Under the pieces are notes generated by a model, which worked only from the letters and a program-made list of their open reading frames with translations, ran no database searches and was not told the DNA's origin. Both the position numbers and the translations under genes were made by a program. Shown here piece after piece: positions 1-9,944 of a stretch of DNA of 64,000 nt. Each line of letters opens with the position of its first letter. The first letter of the stretch is position 1. The stretch is from assembly GCF_030035675.1 (NCBI RefSeq), contig NC_084495.1, forward strand, positions 9,021,001 through 9,085,000, given 5' to 3'. Origin of the DNA: Rhineura floridana (taxonomy: Eukaryota; Chordata; Lepidosauria; Squamata; Rhineuridae).

Positions 1-407
1 GCCAGGAACATCTTGCTTCTTTTAGACATGGGCTTGCATAGTTTCTACGACCTTGAGATAAGCACTCAGAGTCAGAGGAACAAAGGATAGATAGGAGCAG
101 GGGAGTTTCGGTTACAAGTGGGATCATTAAACTAAGAATACACTCAGGTTACATTTCTACATTTGTAAGCGTATGCGTGTCAAGGTCTACAACCATGTAA
201 ATGAAGCATAGGCATTCTTTTGTGATACAGTTGGTAACATCTTATAAGACATTGAGTATAGATATGCACAAGAAAATGGGAGGGGAGCACATTTCCAGTT
301 CAATCAGGCTTTTATTCACTTAGCCACTGGAATGTTTGGGGTCAGGTCATCGGGAAATAAACCGATATCTACTTTATATCAAGTCAGTAATATTTCCATA
401 CCCAACA
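1..407. other. Unannotated intergenic stretch
   Basis: No coding frame, RNA gene or repeat family recognised. Short frames in this region are unsupported. Confidence 0.5.
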
Positions 408-699
408 AGGGCTTATCCAAACGGAGCGGGATAATCCACTGTTTCCTATTCGGGTTGTCAGCTGATAGTCCTCACTTTGCCTTTCCCCCCCGCTGTTTCC
501 CATTGGAAAAAACACTTTTTTTCATTTGCCAGCAAGATTCCCAATTTCAAATAGCAAATCGCATTTTTGCCGGTATTGGAAGGAGCGGATTTAACCCACG
601 AAAATGCGTGACACCGCATGACGTCATTTGGACGACCGAAAAATAATAAATGCACATAGCGCGCGTGTCACACATTTTGCGGCCGTCTGGATGAGCCCT
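408..699. mobile_element. Short DNA-transposon-like element with terminal inverted repeats, containing a CRE palindrome
   Basis: The left end AGGGCTTATCCAAACGG (408-424) is the reverse complement, with two mismatches, of the right end CCGTCTGGATGAGCCCT (683-699). Size is about 292 bp with no coding capacity. If the ends are trimmed to GGGCT/AGCCC, the flanking trinucleotides are CAA and TAA, which would be loosely compatible with a PIF/Harbinger-type 3-bp target duplication, but that is weak. The interior holds TGACGTCA (about 619-626), a full CRE-type palindrome. Confidence 0.55.
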
Positions 700-1335
700 A
701 AGTCTCACTCCGGTTCCTTTCTTTTCCATCCAGAAGAACTTCAAATGGAAGATCTAGAATAGATCGAGAGAGTGGACAGCGGTGGAGGGACCTTTGTTTG
801 TGTGCTTTTTGTTTGAGTTTTTGTTCTTGAATATCATGAATTTTTCATATTTAACTTTGTAAATAAAATCAGTTTTAACTGAGTTGGCATTTTGTCCTTT
901 TGTGTTGCACCAAATGATTATGGGGATGAGAATGAGAGCAGGTACTCGGAACTTCTGAGGGTGATTTTGATCAAGGAAAGAGTTTTGAAAGAAAGAGTTG
1001 AATGCGACTCCCAGCTCTCAAGCTGCCTCCCTAAGGAACAGCCCCTCATGGCTTAATAAATGGTTTGTTGTTGTTTATTAGAAGCCCAGAGTGCCCCCCA
1101 GCAGGATGGGCAGGAGGGTCCCCCAAGGGCAGGAGTGTGGGTGGCTCAGCATATTTTGAAGCAATACGCATTACCATCTGAGAAGGAGGGGGCATCTAGA
1201 AAAGACTGTTGTGCCCAGAGTTTTAAATTACCTAAGTGCACCAGCAGCTGATGATGATGGCTTGAATATGTGTGATTCCTTCAGAACAAGCATCTGGAGG
1301 AGATTTGGGTGGGTGTGGTTATAGAAACAGGAGCT
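700..1335. other. Unannotated intergenic stretch with an isolated AATAAA
   Basis: AATAAA occurs at about 861-866 on the plus strand after a T-rich run. No coding frame leads into it, so I do not call a transcript end. Nothing else recognised. Confidence 0.35.
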
Positions 1336-1339
1336 GAAG

Positions 1340-1550
1340 GAATATGCTATTTTAATTGAATTGTGTTGTGTGTTTTTAATTACTATGTTTTAAATAGTTT
1401 AAATTTTATAACTAGGTTAATGACATTTTAATTATAACCTGTGTATGTTCTATGTCTTTTTAACTGTATTTGTTTTAATTTTTTTAAGCCGCCTTGAGCC
1501 AGTTCTTGGGAAAAGGCAGGATATAAATAAATAAAATAAAATAAAAATAA
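1340..1550 (+). mobile_element. L2-type LINE 3' end
   Basis: A degenerate AT-rich stretch ends in GCCGCCTTGAGCC, then AAAGGCAGGATATAAATAAA and a simple AAAT-rich tail. This is the characteristic L2 3' terminus that recurs through the window. 5'-truncated; no coding part remains. Confidence 0.7.
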
Positions 1551-2285
1551 TAATTTAGATAAACAGTTGTTCCGAGAAAGAGATCAGTTATATCGCAAGG
1601 TGGCTGTGCCTGTCCACTGGGGAGAGCTGTAGCTGTAAGAAGAAATGAACTGGCCAAAAGTTGGGTCATCATCTAACTGCAAGGCATTTTTTAAATAATG
1701 GTTGTATGTCCAAATGCTCACCCAGTCCCAGCTTTTAGGCAGCCAGTGGACACAGATGGACAGACGCATAACAGTTAATCAATGAGCCAAGAACACAAAT
1801 TCAGGTTGGACTCCCCTCAAACACTGATTAGAGGTGTGAAGTTTAGTGAAACTGAACAGAAACTGTAGAACATAGGCACACTGTACACAATAATTCTTTG
1901 GGTTCTTACAAACCACCAGTCTTTCTGAAGAAACATCTTAACAAAAGCTCTGTCCCTACACTCCGTTATCTGGTTCTCTGGTTCCCCTGCTACAGCAGGC
2001 TTTGGATCATAAGCAGCAGTTTTTAATTTTAATTTGCTTTTTAATTCACCTGTTTATTGGTGAGTGAGCAAGCTAGTATGAATTTTGCTAGGCTAGTAAG
2101 TTATGTAAATATTTGCCAAGCTGTATTCATCCCTCCCCCTTTTAGTCTGAACGACTTTCACCTCAGTCCAAATATCTTGTACACGGTAGAGAGGCTTCTG
2201 CATGCAAACCACGTGAATGAAAAAAAATGGTATGTAGTAACAATTCCCTAAAAAAGGCCCTGCCTAGCTGCTGTTGATGGCTGGT
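1551..2285. other. Unannotated intergenic stretch
   Basis: No gene, RNA or clear repeat recognised. Confidence 0.4.
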
Positions 2286-2395
2286 ACCCATATTTTTTAA
2301 CTTATTCATAAGTGACCCAGAGTCTGGGGTGAGCAGTGAGGTAGCCAAGTTTGCTTATGACACCCAATTGTTCAGGGTGCTAAGAAGTAAGGCTG
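2286..2395 (+). mobile_element. CR1 LINE reverse-transcriptase fragment
   Basis: Translation gives GVSSEVAKFAYDTQLFRV, matching the CR1 RT motif normally read as KFADDTKL, so the element is decayed at the catalytic YADD/FADD position. It stops at about 2393, where sequence resembling the 5635-5968 MITE begins (to about 2480). Confidence 0.65.
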
Positions 2396-2604
2396 GCGCC
2401 AGAGGGCAGCCAGGTCAGGCCCTGGCCGAGGACGCCTATGGCCCAGAGGGGCCCTTCAAGGGCCCCTCAGAGTGGGAGAGTAGTGCTCCCGTTTCGCCAT
2501 CTGCAGAACTTAATCTGGTTCTGTTTTTACAGAGATGATTCACTGTTAGTTCTCTCAGTGTAGAAAAATACCACAGGATAGGCCAAATCTTTCTGCTGGG
2601 CTTT

Positions 2605-2650
2605 CAGGTTCCTCCTCCCTCCCTCCCTCCTTCCTCCTTCCTTCCTTCTC
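2605..2650. repeat. Pyrimidine-rich CCCT/CCTT microsatellite
   Basis: Imperfect run of TCCC and TTCC units on the plus strand. Confidence 0.8.
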
Positions 2651-3625
2651 AAACCTTCTTCATTCTCTCAGTTTATGGCAGCTGCGCAGCACAAGCTCAG
2701 AGCAACTCACTGGCTGAGAGCAGCTAGGCCCATCAGACTGAAGTAGGTAAGCGGGGACCACAGTACATAAGGCCTCCTCCAGACAGACGGAAGGACAGCG
2801 TGCTATCTTTTTTTCTTGTTGTTGAAATGAAATGAATCGTTATTGCTCAGAGCCATAGGTTGCCACAATTCAACACATGTAAAAGGAAAATACAAAATCC
2901 ATATTAAAATACAAGTCATATTTCAACAAAACACAGTTCAACAAGATACGGCTCGCCCACACGACAATTTAGTATGTGTCTGTTGCTGCTTGCATCCCTT
3001 TGTAATTCTCATGGTTCACATGACGTTGCAGGCAAACAGAAGCTAGAACGCAGTTTTCCCCTAACCCAATCCAATTATAATGTGAAAAGGAAAGGAAACA
3101 CCGTCTCAGCTTCGCTGCTCTCCTTCGTGTAGGCGCTTTGCTTAGATTTTTTTTAGTGGGCCATCTTATGCCCCATGACCAGCTCCCTCTCTCTCTGCCG
3201 CTTGCAAAAGCCACGGCAGCCGCTACCTACTTTGCCTTTCACTCACTCCCCCTAATCAGTTTAAGATGCGCTTGGCTTGAATGTACATTTTTGGTACAAG
3301 AACGTATGGAACTTGGCTGTTTCAGAGAAACTTACCCACAACCCAGGGGTCTCCACAGGAACTGAGAATCCCAAAAGGTTTTACGTGATCTGGTGGCAAT
3401 GTATTTATGTTGCTAGTATTAACCTGTCGGACTCTCTGCCAGCACCAACGAGTGAAGTCTTAATACTATTATGTATATGGCCTCTCCTTGACTTATGTTT
3501 TATGTTTTGTATTATGTATATCGCTTTTTTGGGGGGGGGGAATGATGCACCAGTTCTCTTATTTTTTTAAATTTTCAATTTTAGCTTGTTCTTGTAATAA
3601 AAACCATAATTAAAAAAACACTTAA
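2651..3625. other. Unannotated intergenic stretch with a G homopolymer
   Basis: No supported gene. A T6G10-like run is at about 3525-3541. Short frames on both strands are unsupported. Confidence 0.4.
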
Positions 3626-3629
3626 CAAA

Positions 3630-3976
3630 ACAAACACAGCCATCCTTCAAAATTTGCACTTATCCAAATTTGGCAATGCAGTTCTCTAACCAATTTTTTA
3701 AAAAACAAAACCATTTATTAGGGGAAAGTGTACATAAAAATGAATATTTTTGTGAAAACATACAAAATTGCATTACGTTAAGAGAAATTGTTTGCAAAAA
3801 TGTATACATTAGTCAAAACCAAAAACATTTACACTAAAATGCTGAAGAATGTTCATGAGGATTTTTTGCTTTAAAAAAAATGCAAATTGCTGCAGAAATG
3901 TGGAGAACTGAATTTAAGATTGCAAAAAATGAAAAACAGAGAGAACCAAAGTTGACGAATCCTTTCATCTCTACTT
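3630..3976 (+). mobile_element. AT-rich hAT-like non-autonomous element, family A
   Basis: Contains ACAGCCATCCTTCAAAATTT, a run of AAAATG(C/T)-type subunits spaced about 30-37 bp, and the end motif TTCATCTCTA. The same order of motifs recurs at 6690, 23124, 42000, 46150 and 62410. Ends of the TAGAGATG/CATCYCTA type suggest the hAT superfamily. Confidence 0.6.
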
Positions 3977-4117
3977 GCTCTAAATACCTCTCCTTTTAGA
4001 CACATGAATGTGATCTCCATTCTCAGACCAAAAATGCCTTCCGGAAATAGTTAACACATCCTGTGTCCACCCTGCCAAAAAAAAGTCTGAATTAAAAAAA
4101 ATCTCTGAAGCACAAAA

Positions 4118-5090
4118 GAATGAATGAATGAATGAAATTTATTTCGGTCACAGACCAGCCAGTATAATGTGAATGCAAGATACAAATACACAAAATAAGA
4201 TTTACAAGAAAATCACTAAGTGAAACATATAATATATAAAATTAACAATACTAGTGATATATAAAAGGAAGCCAGCAATTACAATATTTGATCCATGTCT
4301 AAGATCTTCTGTCTGCAGGTGATGGCCACTGCACAGAATTTAGCTACCCTAAGTGTCACCATTGGGCTAGAATCCGCTAGCAGAAAGTAAAGATAGTCAG
4401 CTTCGGACTTTACAGGGAACTCATGTAGAATAGGAGTGATAAAAATGTGCCGAAGATCTTGGTAATAAGAGCAGTTCAAAAGGACATGTCCAATTGTCTC
4501 CACCTCCCATGCTTCACATGGACAAACACGTTCTCGGTAGGGAACTCTATTGTACCTGCCCTCAAGGAGGGCAGATGGCAGAACATTGAATCTAGCCAGG
4601 GTGAACGCTTTTCTATGTTTAGCAACAGTTAAATTTGTCAGATAACACATAGGTAAGAATACTCTACGGTTTAAGCTCAGATTGGAATATGCCACAGCCA
4701 GACTTAGATTATTTTATAGTTCTGTATCCTTAATCCGTTGAAGGATAGCTGTTTTGGCCCTAGTAAACCCAAGCTCAGTAAGTATCTCAGGCGAAAAGCC
4801 TAGGGCATAACATTTATTATATACGCCTCGCTTCCACCTAGATTGAAAGGAATCTACTAGTGTCAAGGGGGCCAGTCCTGCAGGTGTAAAGATCAACTTG
4901 AGCCAGTAGTTAATTCTATAGGTCCAAACATGAGATTCTATGAGCGGAAGACCAACCTCATGGCGTATGGCCACATTGGGTACACAGGAGGGAAGGCCTA
5001 GAATGGCTCTTAGGAATTTAGATTGAATGACTTCTAAAGGGCCAAACTCCTCAAGTGCACAAAATTGCGCTCTATAGAGCATCTGGAAGC
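4118..5090 (-). mobile_element. Non-LTR retrotransposon (LINE), C-terminal region with GAAT-repeat tail
   Basis: Two minus-strand frames (5082-4714 and 4695-4279) give a continuous protein pattern downstream of RT: IQSKFLRAILGLPSCVPN, FTLARFNVLPSALLEGRY and a cysteine/histidine motif CPCE...ETIGHVLLNCSYY. The 3' end (left side) is a GAAT tandem tail at about 4118-4136. It is 5'-truncated, with a stop between the two frames. The same family supplies the RT piece at 9945-11060. Clade not assigned. Confidence 0.75.
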
Positions 5091-5626
5091 ACGAAAGAGA
5101 CTGTCGCCCTGAATGTGCACTAAAACTAAAGAGATTAAAAATAAACCCAGAGAATGCAATGCATTTTAATTCCTTGTCATAGACATTTGAGCGCTTTGGG
5201 TTTTTTTACTGTCATCCAGAGGCATCAAGGAACAAACAACTTTCGAGAGAAAGCAATATCAGATTCTGGTAGATAGTGTTGCTATGGCAATTTCAAGTTT
5301 GAACCTCTGCACTTTGATTGAAAGGTTTATGAAGGGCATCTCCTGGAAGAGTTATTTCTGCTATAGCTAGTGCTGTAGGTATCACCACAGGCAGGTTTAA
5401 AAAACTTCAGTGCATTTATTCTGTCCATCAGTATATAATGCCTTTCCTCAAAGGACTTTGTAATGCAATACCTATGCATGCTTACTTGGATGTCCTACTG
5501 AATTCTCTAGAACATGCTTTTTGGGAATTACAAGGAATTATATCTTGCATTGCTGTTACGAGGTTATTCAACAGATCTTCAAGTTAGGAGAGTTGTAGCA
5601 GTTATGGCTCCTATAAATGTGGATAC
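5091..5626. other. Unannotated intergenic stretch
   Basis: Nothing recognised. Confidence 0.4.
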
Positions 5627-5634
5627 ATTGTGTG

Positions 5635-5968
5635 CAGGGCCGGTTCCAAAGGGCGGCCAGGTTGGGCACTGGCCAGAGGGCCCCGCAGCCTTCCCCCTCG
5701 CTTCACCTACCTTTCTCTGCGCACGCTGCATGCCATCAACCAAGATGGCGGCAAAGGCTTCAGTCCCTTAAGGAAACCTCGGCTGCCATCTTTATTGATG
5801 GCAACCCTGCGCAAACAGCAGAGAAAGGTAGGTGAAGCGCTGGGGATGGCGGGGGATGGCGGGTGGTTCGGAAGCTCGTCTTGCAATCTGCGGGATCGTG
5901 GAAGGGAAGCAGAGGGGCCCGGGGCAGGCTAATGCCCAAGGGCCCCCGCATTCCTGGAGCCGGCCCTG
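5635..5968. mobile_element. Palindromic hAT MITE with perfect 8-bp target duplication, carrying a YY1-like motif
   Basis: Ends CAGGGCCGGTTCCA and TGGAGCCGGCCCTG are inverted repeats. The element is flanked on both sides by ATTGTGTG (5627-5634 and 5969-5976), an exact 8-bp duplication typical of hAT transposition. Much of the 334 bp folds back on itself (CGCTTCACCTACCTTTCTCTG pairs with its complement on the right). The centre contains CAAGATGGCGGC, close to the YY1 consensus. GC- and CpG-rich relative to its surroundings; frames inside are not genes. Confidence 0.88.
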
Positions 5969-5976
5969 ATTGTGTG

Positions 5977-6685
5977 TATGTGTTATTTCCTCTGTGGACC
6001 AATCAACTATATGTGATGTTAACCCATGTTTAAACAAGTGCGCTCAACCCGGCCACTTTTATTTAGGAGACAAGGCCTCAGTCTACTATATCCTCCTAAT
6101 CGGGATCAATATTCCAACATTGCTTTTCTGCTGAAAATCACTCCCGGTTGGGCTGCTTTTTGGCCCCCAAATTGCTGTTAACTGCAAGCAGCACCATCAG
6201 GGTAAAAAAGCAAGTAGGTAAAGGACAATTTTTAGCAGAATATTGGTAAGGGCTGATCCCTGTCATGAGCAGGAGACAATGACTGCTTTTTCTCTAGAAT
6301 AAAAGCGATCACTTTAGGCATGCTTGTGTAAGCATATGACTAATATAACATGTAGCCTGGCCCCGTGGCTGACATGTGACTAACATAACATGTAGTTAAC
6401 GCAATAAAATAAAATGAATGCTAAATAGTTTACAGACTTATAACTTGGACCTCAGCAGAGGGGAAAGCAGAAAGTTACACAGATCTGTTTACATAATTAT
6501 TTGGGGACAGTTCCAAAAACATTTACATGTAATGTTTCTGCATGTCACTGCTGATGTTAACTTGTTGGCCTAAGTTAGAGTAGTCCTTCATTGCTGAAGA
6601 GGCAAGCCATTATCCATGTTAAACAGCTCTTTTTCTCTTCACTAGTTGGAACTACTACTGGATGAACAATGAATGAAGACTGGTT
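5977..6685. other. Unannotated intergenic stretch
   Basis: Nothing recognised apart from an imperfect direct repeat of a CTAA(T/C)ATAACATGTAG motif near 6340 and 6375. Confidence 0.35.
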
Positions 6686-6689
6686 GCAG

Positions 6690-7040
6690 ATTTCTCCACT
6701 GAATGCATATAATAATCGTGAAAATTTATTAGTAATTCAGTGCAAATTTCTCCCAGTATACACACTTTTTATGCAATTTTGCCTGATATATGTTTTTTGC
6801 AAAGCAATTTCCCCCAATATTATGAATGTTGTTTTCAGTGATATATATATTTATTTATGCACACTTCCCCCTAGTATATGCATTTGTGTATACATTACTT
6901 GACTGGAGAACTGTGTTGCAAGATTCAGAGAAGTGCACATTTTGAAGGGTGGCTCTGTATCAGTTTGCACATTGTTTCAGAAAGCAGAGATTAGGTAGGT
7001 TCACATTTAAATGGAAACAATCAAATTTCTTCCCTACCTG
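6690..7040 (-). mobile_element. AT-rich hAT-like element, family A
   Basis: Minus-strand copy of the same motif order as 3630-3976 and 23124-23575, including TTTTGAAGGGTGGCT and TTTCAGAAAGCAGAGA. Diverged. Confidence 0.55.
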
Positions 7041-7059
7041 GAGTCCTAATTTCTTGCAG

Positions 7060-7205
7060 CCCCCAGTTTCATCCAACCTTTGTCAACCTGGTGCCTTCAA
7101 GATGTTTTGCACTACAACTTCAGCCAGCAGGGTCAAAAGTTAGGTATGATGGGAGTTGTAGTCCAAAGCATCTGTAGAGCGCACGGCTGAGGCTGGACTA
7201 ATTTC
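7060..7205. mobile_element. Palindromic hAT MITE, family B (ACTACAACTCCCAT core)
   Basis: Left half ends in CACTACAACTTC and right half starts ATGGGAGTTGTAGTCC; both flanks are inverted copies of the family seen intact at 23705-23831. Confidence 0.65.
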
Positions 7206-7221
7206 AGGTGGCTGGCATGTA

Positions 7222-7345
7222 GTGAGAGAAAGGGGAGGAAAGGGGGCAGCCTCGAGAGAGAGAGAGAGAGAGAGAAAAGGGGGTGACAGAAAGAGAGAGG
7301 GGGAGAGAAGAGGGTGGCAGACAGCAAAAGAGAAAAGGGGTGCAT
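7222..7345. repeat. Purine-rich GA microsatellite region
   Basis: Perfect AG dinucleotides at about 7253-7275 flanked by imperfect GAGAAAGGGG units. Confidence 0.85.
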
Positions 7346-7374
7346 TGCCTACTCTGGGCTTTTTTTTAATTTTT

Positions 7375-7495
7375 AATTTTATTTCTAGGCCGCCTATCTG
7401 GCCGAATTAACGGCCACTCTAGGCGGCGTACATAGACTAAAATATAACATAGAGTAAAATATAACATATAATACAAAACAAAACCCCAGTAGTCT
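7375..7495 (-). mobile_element. L2 LINE 3' end
   Basis: GGCCGCCTATCTGGCC...GGCCACTCTAGGCGGCGTAC matches the 3' end of the L2 copy at 59430-60345 in the same orientation. 5'-truncated. Confidence 0.7.
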
Positions 7496-7537
7496 ATAGA
7501 CATCCCGAGCAGCAGATTCATGCACACATACACACAC

Positions 7538-8177
7538 ATGGTCTCTGGCCCCTTCAGCAGTTGCTGCTTTTGTGGCTGGAGAGAGACAGGGCCCCGCCCT
7601 CCCAGGCCAGGTGGAAATCAGCCAGAAATGCAGGGAGCAGGTCTTGCAGAAACTCACACAGGTAGATGGTCTCTGGCCCCTTCAGCAGTTGCTGCTTTTG
7701 TGGCTGGAGAGAGACAGGGCCCCGCCCTTCCAGGCCAGGTGGAAATCAGCCAGAAATGCAGGGAGCAGGTCTTGCAGAAACTCACACAGGTAGATGGTCT
7801 CTGGCCCCTTCAGCAGTTGCTGCTTTTGTGGCTGGAGAGAGACAGGGCCCCGCCCTTCCAGGCCAGGTGGAAATCAGCCAGAAATGCAGGGAGCAGGTCT
7901 TGCAGAAACTCACACAGGTAGATGGTCTCTGGCCCCTTCAGCAGTTGCTGCTTTTGTGGCTGGAGAGAGACAGGGCCCCGCCCTTCCAGGCCAGGTGGAA
8001 ATCAGCCAGAAATGCAGGGAGCAGGTCTTGCAGAAACTCACACAGGTAGATGGTCTCTGGCCCCTTCAGCAGTTGCTGCTTTTGTGGCTGGAGAGAGACA
8101 GGGCCCCGCCCTCCCAGGCCAGGTGGAAATCAGCCAGAAATGCAGGGAGCAGGTCTTGCAGAAACTCACACAGGTAG
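7538..8177. repeat. Minisatellite: five 128-bp units
   Basis: The unit starts ATGGTCTCTGGCCCC and ends CACACAGGTAG; unit starts are at 7538, 7666, 7794, 7922 and 8050. The copies are nearly identical; I see only a C/T difference at CCCGCCC(T/C)CCCAGG between the outer and central units, and none that changes length. Because 128 is not a multiple of 3, a forward frame cycles through all three phases. The apparent 127-133 codon frames with repetitive translations are by-products of this and not genes. Confidence 0.95.
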
Positions 8178-8402
8178 ATGGCTTTGACCTTTTCCACCTC
8201 TGGCAGGAACACCCTGAGTCAGCTAGCTCTCAGGCACCGATCTTTTGGTTTCAATTTGGCATTACGAACAGCCACCTCACCTGCTGCATGTTTTCCCCCT
8301 CCATAAACCGTTGTGTATTAAAGTTGTTTTTGTTGATGTTTGTGCATACTATGTGTGGCCTCCTCTTTTCGGACACATTTCATTGCCCCTGACAGCTTCA
8401 CA
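8178..8402. other. Short flank of the minisatellite
   Basis: No gene recognised. Confidence 0.4.
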
Positions 8403-8592
8403 GGAGAATCGGTGTAACTCAGTGGAAGAGCATCTGCTTTGCATGCAGAAGGGCCTGGGTTCCATCCCTGGCATGTCCAGACAGAGCTGGAAGAGAACCT
8501 TTTCTGAAACCCTGGGGTGCCGCTGCCACTATCGAGCTAGATGGGCCAAGGGTCTGACTCAATGAAAGGCACCTTCCTGTGTTCCTAAAGCA
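8403..8592 (+). mobile_element. tRNA-derived SINE
   Basis: tRNA-like head with A box (GTAACTCAGTGGAAGAGCA), TTTGCATGCAGAAGG and B box GGTTCCATCCC, then a SINE body ending GGCACCTTCCTGTGTTC. Minus-strand copies occur at 21795, 33305, 35103 and 35840. No acceptor-stem pairing, so not a functional tRNA. Confidence 0.8.
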
Positions 8593-8689
8593 GTCCTCGC
8601 TAAAGAAAAGGTCCCCCCTTTTGTATTGTATTGGTTGATTGGGGGCATTTTTGTCACATTTTTTAAACTGTTGCATCCAACCCTGAGCT

Positions 8690-8745
8690 CTGTAACTACA
8701 GTGGAAAGGCAGGATAGAAATACGCCTACCATAAATAAACACACA
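8690..8745 (+). mobile_element. L2-like tail fragment
   Basis: TGGAAAGGCAGGATAGAAAT followed by an ATAAATAAA tail. Confidence 0.45.
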
Positions 8746-9215
8746 TCACAAAAACAACTAAAGTTGGGGTCACTACAACCCAGAATTATCAGTAAGTTAG
8801 CAAAGCGGGTGAAATGGTCCTCCAGAATTCCTTTTTTCCACATACTGAGAATCTTAGCATTGTGCCTCCATGAATCAACCCTAAATGACTCCCACGATGA
8901 ACATCTATCAGAAGTTAATTAGATAACAGCAGCATATATGCGGCTGCTATAATTTCCCGTCACAAAGAGTGAAAGGTCATTTTTATAAGTCGATTTGCGC
9001 CCAGACAATGATCACAGTTTCATTGTGAGGCAGACAATTATATTAAAGTTGTGAAACCAGGTGGCTCAAAGCAGTCTGGATTGCTCTCTTTTATATTTGT
9101 TTGGAAAGGGGGGGGGAGAAGGGGTCCCACATCCAGACACTTTTTTTCAAGTACGGATGTAGGAGTGATTAATGTACCTGAACTCCTCCACCCCAGACAA
9201 AGCTTTGGAGAACCC

Positions 9216-9243
9216 AGGTATACATACATACATACATACATAC
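9216..9243. repeat. (ATAC)n microsatellite
   Basis: About seven perfect ATAC/TACA units, adjoining the tail of the L2 copy that follows and probably grown from it. Confidence 0.9.
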
Positions 9244-9430
9244 ATTAATTAATTATACTTGTATACCGCCCCATAGCCAAAGCTCTCTGGGAGGTTTACA
9301 GTAACTAAAAACAAATACAATTTAAAATACATCTTTTAAAAAACAATTTAAAACACAATTTAAAAATTTAAAACAATATAAAACACATGCTAAAATGCCT
9401 GGGAGATGAAGAAAGTCTTCATTCAATTTT
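9244..9430 (-). mobile_element. L2-type LINE 3' end
   Basis: TATACCGCCCCATAGCCAAA and AAAATGCCTGGGAGA appear in the same order and orientation as in the longer copy at 38275-39035. Confidence 0.7.
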
Positions 9431-9944
9431 ACGTCTTATTTGCAAAAAAAATGCCAACATTAAGGGAAAAAATCTCATGGCAGCGAGCAGCATAAGCTCA
9501 ACAATAAAATTTCAGCCATCAAACAAATGCCAACGGCATCACCACTCATTAGCTCATATCAATATAGGGGTCGCCAAGTCAGTGCCTGCAGGTGCCATGG
9601 TGTCTGTGACGGCCTTTACTGGCACCCCGGTAGGTGGCCCAGACTCTGAGCTTTCATTAACAACAACACAAAAGTAAGTCCCCAGTCCTCCTAGAAAGAA
9701 AATGATGGAGCAAAATGTGCAGGTACCCTTCTAAGCAATTTCTGTAGAATGAGCCAGCCTGGCTGCTCCCGACTTTCAGTATTTTTAACCAATGAATGGA
9801 GTCACAGCTGTGACTTGTTTGGACACCAGGCAATTGTTGTTGTTTGGACACCAGGCAATAGGAATCCCTGGGGTCATAAAGAACTGTTGTTTTCCCCTCC
9901 CTTTTACTGCTTCTGTCTTCTTCTAGTCCTTGGATCTCTTGGAT
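9431..9944. other. Unannotated intergenic stretch
   Basis: Contains a short direct duplication of GTTTGGACACCAGGCAAT (about 9818-9835 and 9842-9859). Otherwise nothing recognised. Confidence 0.4.

Noticed and set aside
861-866. AATAAA as a gene 3' end
   Set aside because: No coding exon or conserved frame leads to it.
7538-8177. CRISPR-like array
   Set aside because: Units are contiguous and identical with no unique spacers, and the genome is vertebrate.
7520-8392. Five overlapping repetitive frames that look like a tandem-repeat protein
   Set aside because: They arise from the 128-bp minisatellite being open in every forward frame; no start context, splice sites or family support a protein.
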